Shown one piece after another: positions 1-5,059 of a stretch of DNA of 7,306 nucleotides. Under the pieces are notes generated by a model, which made no database searches, was not told where the DNA came from, and saw only the letters and a list, made by a program, of their open reading frames with translations. The DNA lies in assembly GCA_030594505.1 (NCBI GenBank), contig JAUVFC010000089.1, forward strand, positions 1 to 7,306, given 5' to 3'. Position numbers and translations under genes: made by a program. Position 1 is the stretch's first letter; every line of letters begins with the position of its first letter. The stretch comes from Desulfobacterales bacterium. Its GTDB lineage: Bacteria; Desulfobacterota; Desulfobacteria; Desulfobacterales; C00003106.

Positions 1-2
1 AT

Positions 3-78
3 GCGCCCATAGCTCAGTGGATAGAGTGCCGGACTACGAATCCGTAGGTCGCAGGTTCGAATCCTGCTGGGCGCGCCA
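3..78 (+). tRNA. tRNA-Arg (anticodon ACG), CCA encoded
   Basis: A full 76-nt cloverleaf can be folded by eye. The 7-bp acceptor stem pairs 3-9 with 68-74, the D stem pairs 12-15 with 24-27 (closing G-U pair), and the T stem pairs 51-55 with 63-67 around the loop TTCGAAT. The discriminator is G75 and the 3' CCA (76-78) is encoded. The anticodon loop CTACGAA (34-40) has U35 in the U-turn position and anticodon ACG at 36-38. It therefore decodes CGN arginine codons; A34 of such tRNAs is normally deaminated to inosine by TadA (family knowledge). The top pair of the anticodon stem (C29 with T45) is a mismatch, leaving a 4-bp stem. Two gene-like fragments lie just downstream on the same strand, which fits the common use of tRNA 3' ends as integration sites. 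I saw no second copy of the tRNA 3' end in the window. Confidence 0.97.
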
Positions 79-89
79 GTTAAAATCAA

Positions 90-122
90 GGGGTTACAAG
101 CGATGTCTTGTAACCCCGTTTT
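90..122 (+). terminator. Rho-independent terminator after tRNA-Arg
   Basis: A perfect 11-bp inverted repeat (GGGGTTACAAG, 90-100, pairing with 107-117) encloses a 6-nt loop and is followed by GTTTT. It starts 11 nt after the tRNA CCA end, as expected for the terminator of a single tRNA transcript. On the minus strand the stem is followed by TTGATTTTAA, so it may also stop transcripts arriving from the HU-like gene to the right. The T-tract is short, so efficiency is uncertain. Confidence 0.75.
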
Positions 123-198
123 CGTCTGTGTGAGAATTTTGCCTCAGATCCCCCTCAACCCCCATTATCCCTGTTTCCGATTTTATGTCAATGCCTGA

Positions 199-381
199 TT
201 TTTCGCACAGATTACTCCCTACAAGCCTGTCGACAAAGTGGACAAGATCATGCACGGCATGGAACTTGGCGCTGCGGGGATGCACAATCAGGTGCGCCAG
301 TGGGCCGGGCAGCCGTTCGATGAGAATCTGGTTATGTTGCGTGAATTGGAACGGGCTTCGACAACAAAGGAACGGAGGTAA
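199..381 (+). pseudogene. 3' remnant of an unrecognised protein gene
   Basis: An open frame runs from just after a stop at 196-198 to TAA at 379-381. It encodes about 60 residues that look like real protein: charged and amphipathic, including KPVDKVDKIMHGMEL, then GAAGMHNQVRQWAGQPF, then an Arg/Glu/Leu-rich tail ending KERR. The first in-frame ATG codons (250 and 259) lie inside this protein-like stretch and neither has a good ribosome binding site, so the 5' part of the gene seems to be missing. I do not recognise the family. The stop overlaps an ATG (TAATG at 379-383), the usual arrangement of translationally coupled genes, and a second fragment follows in another frame. Its position just past a tRNA gene suggests a leftover of an integrated element (inference). 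A short intact gene starting at 250 cannot be excluded. Confidence 0.45.
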
Positions 382-382
382 T

Positions 383-505
383 GATAGCCCGGATAAATTT
401 TCAGAATACGTTATCAAGATCGGTTCCGAGGATGTCATCGACCGCTATCTTGCCAATATTATTGCTGATTACTCCCGGAATGGAATGATAAAATGGGGGC
501 ATTAA
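383..505 (+). pseudogene. Frameshifted small gene, unrecognised product
   Basis: In the frame shifted by one from the preceding fragment, about 40 residues look like genuine coding sequence (SPDKFSEYVIKIGSEDVID, then RYLANIIADYSRNGMIKWGH) and end at TAA 503-505. No start codon in this frame has a suitable ribosome binding site. However, an ATG at 381-383, nine bases after AAAGGA (366-371) and overlapping the upstream stop, is out of frame with it by one base. The simplest reading is a small translationally coupled gene that lost one base just after its start codon. The protein is unidentified; the segment looks helical and charged, with no motif I can name. An alternative is that both fragments come from one longer protein interrupted near 380. 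Confidence 0.4.
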
Positions 506-553
506 AGGAATCATGGACGCTCTTAGGATTATAAGTTGAGCACATAGTAACTC

Positions 554-838
554 TTATCTTTCTTGATGATCAACTCTCTTCTTCAATTCCTGCCCACACT
601 TAAAAAAAGGCAACTTCTTCGACTTCACCTCAAGCAGTTCTCCTGTCTTCGGATTGCGTCCGGAATACCCTTTATACTTCTTTACATAGAAGCTACAAAG
701 ACCCCTGATCTCGACCCTGTCGCCGTTTGCAAGAGCCTGTGTTATTTCATCAAAGAATATATCGACGATCCGTTGCGCATTGTTTTTTGTGAGCTCGGTT
801 TCTTTGCATAGGGTTTCGATGAGATCTGCTTTGTTCAT
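554..838 (-). CDS. HU/IHF-family DNA-binding protein
   Basis: A 94-residue protein of the bacterial histone-like family, small dimeric proteins that bend and compact DNA in the nucleoid and assist recombination, replication and transcription. The full length matches the family (about 90-100 residues). The N-terminal helices begin MNKADLIETL, the core reads ANGDRVEIRG (residues 37-46), and the beta-arm carries the signature GRNPKTGE at 60-67, with Pro63 as the residue that intercalates into DNA. The C-terminus FFKCGQELKKRV is typical. The wording is closest to IHF-beta-like proteins of Desulfobacterota, but HU and IHF cannot be separated safely by eye. The start at 838 is chosen over an in-frame ATG at 874 because GGAGA (846-850) sits 7 nt upstream and the homology begins there. 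Odd point: the usual RG[FL]GSF turn reads RGLCSF, with Cys48 for Gly. It has its own promoter and appears monocistronic. Confidence 0.93.
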   Translation of the reverse strand: MNKADLIETLCKETELTKNNAQRIVDIFFDEITQALANGDRVEIRGLCSFYVKKYKGYSGRNPKTGELLEVKSKKLPFFKCGQELKKRVDHQER

Positions 839-874
839 AGGTAGTTCTCCGTGAGAAATGTCAATTAAAATCAA

Positions 875-903
875 TATATAAAAGATTCAAAAAGAGATGT
901 CAA
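875..903 (-). promoter_or_regulatory. Sigma70-like promoter of the HU/IHF-like gene
   Basis: On the minus strand a consensus -35 TTGACA (898-903) is followed after 17 bp by TATATA (875-880); TATATT two bases further on is an alternative -10. The start of transcription would fall near 868, leaving a leader of about 30 nt before the ATG at 838. A second perfect TTGACA occurs at 859-864, in a direct repeat ATTGACATYTC spaced 39 bp from the first. The second copy has no usable -10 before the gene, so it may be part of an operator or chance. Confidence 0.6.
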
Positions 904-977
904 TGAATTATCTGCGGAATTTTAATGGAACCGCATTCAGTTAGAGAGGTGAACGTTTTTTAACCGGTCAGCCAGCC

Positions 978-3599
978 TCATTTTAACCGCCTTTTCAGCG
1001 CACGATAATCTATTTTGCCTGTCCCCAGGACCGGGATTTCGCTTACCTTAATCACCTGCCGGATGTTGTGTAATGCGCTTAGCCCGGCATCGCGGATGCA
1101 GTTGTTAACCGTTGCACGGTCTGTGTCTTTGACCGTGAACAGCGCCAGTTCCGGATGCTCCTCGCTCGGTGTTGATTCAACAGCGATGACCGGCCCCTCA
1201 TCTCTATCGGTGGTAAAGTGGGGCGAGAGGACCTCCTCGATAGCCGGAAGCGAGATCATCTCGCCGCCCAGCTTAACAAAGCGTTTCAGGCGGCCGCAAA
1301 AAGTCAGTACCCCGTTGTTGTCTTCAGTTACCAGGTCACCGGTGCGGTACCACTGTTTGCCGTGGTATTCGACAAACGGTGATTCGCCCTCGTAATTCAG
1401 ATACCCGCTGAATACGCTGGGACCGCGCACCAGAAGTATTCCTGCCCTGTCTTTGCCGACCCTTTCCCCTGTGTCGACATCAAGAATGACATGTTCGAGT
1501 GACGGCATTACCTTGCCGATAGTATACGGTTTTGGAGAGTCTTCCGTATTGGCGGACACAATGGGTGAGCATTCAGTCACTCCGTATCCTTCGAGGAGTT
1601 TTATATGCGGGCAGCGTTCATTGAGGGATTTGTACACCGAAACCGGGCATTTTTCAGCTCCGCTGATGGCTACTCGCAGCGTATTGAGTTGCTCTTTGGT
1701 CGATGCCAGTGTTATGCCGTTGAGAAAGGTCGGGGTGCCGACCAGTAGTGTGACCTTGTATTCCTCGATCAGCCGCGCGATTGTCGGCGCCTCGGTCGGG
1801 TTGGGATGATATACCGTGCGCAGGCCCAGACAGAGCGGCAGCGCCATTGTTACAGTAATTCCGAACGAGTGGAACGGCGGGAGCATGCCGATCATTACAT
1901 CGTTTTCCCGAATAGTTACCATTGATGGGATGTCCCGTATATTGGCCATGATATTCCTGTGCGAAAGGGGCACGGCCTTTGGCAGAGTTTCAGACCCGCT
2001 GGTAAAGAGGATGACGGCAGTGCCGGTTACCTTTACTTGTTCCAACGACGACCAGCTGAGATGACTCCATAAATACGCCCCCAGTTTGGATGCAAAAGAG
2101 ATCTTTTTACGAATATCCTCCATAAAAACAAACCGGTCGCTTATTTCGTCCAGATTGATCCCTTGCGTTTCCAGTTTGCCGACCAGCGCCTTGGCGGTCA
2201 ATACGTGCCTGACTCCGATCAGGCCCAGCGAATGGGCCATGTTGCGGGACCCTGCCGTCCAGTTAACAATGACCGGCGTTTTCCCGGCGAATAATGTGGC
2301 CAGATAGACGATATTAGCGCCTGCCGAGGCAGGGAGCATGATCCCTATATGGTTGCCCCGGAGCCTGTCGATAATGGGTTTGAGCGCCATAATCGCGGTA
2401 ATGATATCACGATAAGTTTTTTCGCCGCTCAACTGATCCGCGATGATGACCTTGCCCGGATTGCGCTTTGCCTGGTTCAGGAAGACCTCGGCTATGGTTC
2501 CCCCTTCGGGTACGGTCAACGGCTTGTTTGCAGAGGATTCAATAAACCACTTCGGACCGACCGGTTTTAATTGAACCAAATCAGATGACACGCCTTTACC
2601 CACGGCAGTCAGCATGACATCTCCGACTGTTTTCAGCGAATCGGTATCAACCCGGGGGAAACCGAATTCTTTTTCCAGCCACAGGATAACTTCGACGATG
2701 GCAAGGCTGTCCAGCCCGAGGTCGTATGCGAGACGGTGGCTTTCGTTCAGGTCCGTCCTTCCGGTAACCTGTTCAAAATACCTTAGAACGAGTCTCCGCG
2801 TGGTTTTGGGCACGGAGCTTGTGTCGCCTTTGAATTTTACATATTCGGGTTCAGGGAGCACCCTGATTCCTTCTTTTTCCCAAAACAGATAGGGGACGTA
2901 GGTGTTGCGCCGGGCATCGGCATTGTAAAAATCTTCCATAAAGCGGTTCATTGTGATCCGGTCTGCCGTGCGAGGGAAGTTGTCCGGCTCGACGAATTCG
3001 ATTTCTACCGGCCGGCGGGGCATAAAAAAAACGCCGTCGAGAAATAGATACTTCAGATGGTGTTTCAGATTCGTCATAAAGTCCGGGGACCTGCCGGAAG
3101 CCCAGCTGAAACTGCTGCCCCACAAACCCTTCTGACGGACCAATACCACGCGTACGTCAGGGATATTCTTCAGGATTACGTCAACAGCGCTGGTGGCCCC
3201 GAGTACTTCCAGGTAACCGCGTGTGAGATGGCCGGCAGGGTAAAGCAGCAAATTTTCACCATTGCGCAGCCCTTCAATAGTTTCTGAAAGGACTTTTTTG
3301 ATTGCTTTTGCCGCTGTAGCGCCTTCTCTTGCCATATCCGGAATCGGCCGGGCGCCAAACCTCCTGCTGAACAAACCGATGAGCGGCAGGTCTATGCGGA
3401 ATTCACTGGCAATAGAATGTGGTGTAAAATTCTTGTGCAGGACGGAAAGCATAATCACGGGATCGATCAGCGCGGGATGATTCGGAAGGAACAGGACACC
3501 CTTGTGTCCCCCGGCTTTTATCTTGTCCAGGCCGGTAATCTTGATACGATAACGAAGCCAAAGCGCGAACTTGATCATAAATCTGAAAAGGGTATCCAT
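978..3599 (-). CDS. PlsC acyltransferase-ACP-acyl ligase fusion (Aas-like)
   Basis: An 873-residue, three-domain lipid enzyme. Residues 1-235 form a PlsC-type glycerophospholipid/lysophospholipid acyltransferase domain with the HX4D motif NHPALID (His41, Asp46). Residues about 262-345 are an acyl carrier protein domain with the phosphopantetheine site LGLDSL (Ser298). Residues about 365-873 are an AMP-forming acyl ligase: P-loop TSGSETLPKAV at 533-543, YGVTE at 672-676, YRTGDL with Asp755, GRLKRFVKLGGE at 769-780, and GTGK with catalytic Lys862. The ligase P-loop resembles that of E. coli Aas, which activates fatty acids and re-acylates lysophospholipids at the inner membrane; the Aas layout lacks the internal carrier domain. 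I infer activation of a fatty acid as acyl-AMP, loading onto the internal ACP, and transfer to a lipid acceptor. Odd: acyltransferase motif III, usually FPEG, is YPAG (120-123), so its Glu is missing. The start at 3599 is set by a strong ribosome binding site; an upstream in-frame extension to 3689 is made mainly of short-repeat sequence and overlaps the transporter gene. Confidence 0.9.
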   Translation of the reverse strand: MDTLFRFMIKFALWLRYRIKITGLDKIKAGGHKGVLFLPNHPALIDPVIMLSVLHKNFTPHSIASEFRIDLPLIGLFSRRFGARPIPDMAREGATAAKAIKKVLSETIEGLRNGENLLLYPAGHLTRGYLEVLGATSAVDVILKNIPDVRVVLVRQKGLWGSSFSWASGRSPDFMTNLKHHLKYLFLDGVFFMPRRPVEIEFVEPDNFPRTADRITMNRFMEDFYNADARRNTYVPYLFWEKEGIRVLPEPEYVKFKGDTSSVPKTTRRLVLRYFEQVTGRTDLNESHRLAYDLGLDSLAIVEVILWLEKEFGFPRVDTDSLKTVGDVMLTAVGKGVSSDLVQLKPVGPKWFIESSANKPLTVPEGGTIAEVFLNQAKRNPGKVIIADQLSGEKTYRDIITAIMALKPIIDRLRGNHIGIMLPASAGANIVYLATLFAGKTPVIVNWTAGSRNMAHSLGLIGVRHVLTAKALVGKLETQGINLDEISDRFVFMEDIRKKISFASKLGAYLWSHLSWSSLEQVKVTGTAVILFTSGSETLPKAVPLSHRNIMANIRDIPSMVTIRENDVMIGMLPPFHSFGITVTMALPLCLGLRTVYHPNPTEAPTIARLIEEYKVTLLVGTPTFLNGITLASTKEQLNTLRVAISGAEKCPVSVYKSLNERCPHIKLLEGYGVTECSPIVSANTEDSPKPYTIGKVMPSLEHVILDVDTGERVGKDRAGILLVRGPSVFSGYLNYEGESPFVEYHGKQWYRTGDLVTEDNNGVLTFCGRLKRFVKLGGEMISLPAIEEVLSPHFTTDRDEGPVIAVESTPSEEHPELALFTVKDTDRATVNNCIRDAGLSALHNIRQVIKVSEIPVLGTGKIDYRALKRRLK

Positions 3600-3608
3600 G
3601 AGTCTATA

Positions 3609-3616
3609 CTCCTTCT
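3609..3616 (-). promoter_or_regulatory. Ribosome binding site fixing the fusion gene's start
   Basis: The minus strand reads AGAAGGAG here, followed by a 9-nt spacer and ATG at 3599-3597. The two upstream in-frame ATGs (3689 and 3665) lack such a site and would run through the 14-bp tandem repeat and into the transporter gene. This decides the 873-residue form of the enzyme. Confidence 0.85.
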
Positions 3617-3628
3617 GTAACTGCTCAG

Positions 3629-3656
3629 GTTCCGGGTTCACCGTTCCGGGTTCACC
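3629..3656. repeat. 14-bp perfect tandem duplication built of 7-bp units
   Basis: GTTCCGGGTTCACC occurs twice without a mismatch (3629-3642 and 3643-3656). Each copy splits into two related heptads, GTTCCGG and GTTCACC. On the minus strand the units read CGGAACC/CGGAACG, close to the CGCAACC/CGTAACC heptads found at 5007-5055 on the other strand. The array covers the stop codon of the transporter gene (3652-3654) and lies in the spacer before the acyltransferase fusion gene. Confidence 0.9.
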
Positions 3657-4923
3657 TTTCGTCATCCACAAAATAGAATAAAGTTCCACCGGCTATAAAG
3701 AAGAGCGAAAGAGATGTAATACTTACTCGTGACGCGATATCACTGCTATAGCCCATAGATCTTACAAACAAACCAACTGCGCCCATGACTATGGGACCGA
3801 GAACGGTAGCGAATCTGCCTAACATATTATAAAAGCCAAAGTACTCTGCTGACTTGTCAACAGGGATTATTTTCGCGTAATATGAGCGACTTAATGCCCG
3901 AATACCACCCTGGACCAGACCAATGATAATAGCCAGAATATAGAATTCATTTTTGGTTTCTATGAAAGCGGCCCAGATGGAAACAAAAAGATAGACCGCG
4001 ATGGCAATAAAGATGGAGCGTTTGGCGCCAATCTTTTCTCCAAGATAACCGAATCCTATGGCGGACGGGAAACCAACGAATTGAGTGATGAGCAGCGCAA
4101 CGATCAAGTCATTGGATTCAAAACCAATGGAAATACCGTAATCTACCGCCATACGCACGATTGTATCCACGCCGTCCATATAGAGCCAGTAAGCCGCGAG
4201 AAACAGAAAGATGGTTTTCAATTGGCGGATCTCATGAAAAGTCTCTTTCAATTGAATAAAACCGGCTCTTATCATATTCACACCAGGTTCCGGCTTTCCA
4301 ATCACAGGCTCCTTTACAAACAGGAAGAGCGGAACCGAAAAAAGCGCCCACCAAACACCCACTGAGAGGAATGAGAATCTCACGGCTTCTCCGGAATCCG
4401 CAAATCCAAATGTATCAGGTCTGAGAGTCATCCACACATTCACCGCAAAAAGAAGACCACCGCCTAAATATCCAAACGAGAAACCCAACGCGGAAACGAA
4501 ATCGATCTTATTCTTAGACGCGACACCGGTGATCAACGCGTCATAGAAGATGTTCCCCCCTGAGAATCCTATGGCTGCAAAGACATACAGCATGACGGCC
4601 ATGGGCCAATTACCTTGTGAAACCATGTATAAGGACGAAGTCATCACCACGCCCATGTAAGCAAAGAAAAAGAGGAATTTCTTTTTTGCCGTGCCTTTGT
4701 CAGCAATAGCCCCCAGTATGGGCGCCGACAAAGCCACAGTGATGCCCGCGATAGAATTTGCCAGCCCCAATCTGGCCGTACTTACCGTGGTATCAACGCC
4801 GACACTCCAGAATTGCTTAAAGAAAACCGGGAAAAATCCGGCCATGATCGTGGTGGCAAAGGCCGAATTGGCCCAATCATACATGCTCCATGCGATGATG
4901 GTTTTTTTATCGTCAAGCGGCAT
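3652..4923 (-). CDS. UMF1-family major facilitator transporter
   Basis: A 423-residue polytopic inner-membrane protein, the normal length for a 12-helix major facilitator. The N-terminus WSMYDWANSAF (residues 12-22), followed by the first hydrophobic helix, is the hallmark of the UMF1 group, which belongs to the Atg22-like branch of the superfamily. Alternating hydrophobic segments continue to the C-terminus, with a loop carrying GAIADKGTAKKK after the second helix and a long cytoplasmic-type loop around FVKEPVIGKPEPG in the middle, as in MFS proteins. The substrate is unknown; the Atg22 link to amino-acid export from fungal vacuoles is only a distant hint. The start at 4923 gives the correct family N-terminus but has no clear ribosome binding site. 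An out-of-frame ATG at 4939 opens an 8-codon ORF whose TGA (4915-4913) overlaps the gene start, so re-initiation is possible. Repeats lie on both sides: a palindrome and heptad array upstream, and a tandem repeat over the stop codon. Confidence 0.88.
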   Translation of the reverse strand: MPLDDKKTIIAWSMYDWANSAFATTIMAGFFPVFFKQFWSVGVDTTVSTARLGLANSIAGITVALSAPILGAIADKGTAKKKFLFFFAYMGVVMTSSLYMVSQGNWPMAVMLYVFAAIGFSGGNIFYDALITGVASKNKIDFVSALGFSFGYLGGGLLFAVNVWMTLRPDTFGFADSGEAVRFSFLSVGVWWALFSVPLFLFVKEPVIGKPEPGVNMIRAGFIQLKETFHEIRQLKTIFLFLAAYWLYMDGVDTIVRMAVDYGISIGFESNDLIVALLITQFVGFPSAIGFGYLGEKIGAKRSIFIAIAVYLFVSIWAAFIETKNEFYILAIIIGLVQGGIRALSRSYYAKIIPVDKSAEYFGFYNMLGRFATVLGPIVMGAVGLFVRSMGYSSDIASRVSITSLSLFFIAGGTLFYFVDDER

Positions 4924-4970
4924 ATGGTTTTAAATTCATGGTTTAAGGGGTCAGAGAACAGAATGTGAAC

Positions 4971-5004
4971 ATTGTAGGGGCACGATGCATCGTGCCCCTA
5001 CAAT
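4971..5004. repeat. Perfect 34-bp palindrome (REP/MITE-like)
   Basis: The arm ATTGTAGGGGCACGATG (4971-4987) is followed directly by its exact reverse complement (4988-5004). As RNA or extruded DNA it would form a hairpin with a stem of about 15 bp. Neither side carries a T-run, so it is not a standard intrinsic terminator, although it could block or slow transcripts from the methyltransferase-reductase gene or protect their 3' end. The GTAGGGGCACG...CGTGCCCCTAC core resembles interspersed palindromes I recall from environmental bacterial genomes; that comparison is from memory and unverified. Confidence 0.9.
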
Positions 5005-5006
5005 CT

Positions 5007-5055
5007 CGTAACCCGCAACCCGCAACCCGCAACTCGTAACCCGCAACTCGTAACA
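5007..5055. repeat. 7-bp tandem repeat array, seven units
   Basis: Seven consecutive heptads read CGTAACC, CGCAACC, CGCAACC, CGCAACT, CGTAACC, CGCAACT and CGTAACA. They differ only at the third and seventh positions. The array begins 2 bp after the 34-bp palindrome and ends 4 bp before the stop codon of the methyltransferase-reductase gene. Such short-period arrays tend to vary in copy number by replication slippage. Confidence 0.92.
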
Positions 5056-5059
5056 CGGT

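Noticed and set aside
94..438. Minus-strand 114-residue ORF over the region after the tRNA
   Set aside because: It runs antisense to the terminator hairpin and to two more protein-like plus-strand fragments, and its composition is not protein-like.
1..553. Intact genomic island at tRNA-Arg
   Set aside because: No integrase, no second copy of the tRNA 3' end and no cargo genes are visible; only two short fragments remain.
839..874. Upstream start of the HU/IHF-like gene adding MILIDISHGELP
   Set aside because: The added residues do not belong to the family, the ATG overlaps the -10 region of the promoter, and the ATG at 838 has a proper ribosome binding site.
3600..3689. N-terminal extension of the acyltransferase fusion (in-frame ATGs at 3689 and 3665)
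   Set aside because: It overlaps the transporter gene, is largely encoded by the 14-bp tandem repeat, has no ribosome binding site, and the homology begins at MDTLF, whose ATG at 3599 has a strong AGAAGGAG.
4913..4939. Eight-codon ORF overlapping the transporter start, as a regulatory leader peptide
   Set aside because: It has no ribosome binding site and no runs of regulatory codons, and the ATGGTTT sequence is simply duplicated there. Kept only as a possible re-initiation note.
4971..5004. The 34-bp palindrome as an intrinsic terminator
   Set aside because: There is no T-run after the stem on either strand, and the arms meet with no separate loop. It fits a repeat element better.
5007..5055. 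CRISPR array
   Set aside because: The period is only 7 bp with no spacers, so it is a simple tandem repeat. No cas-like gene is present.
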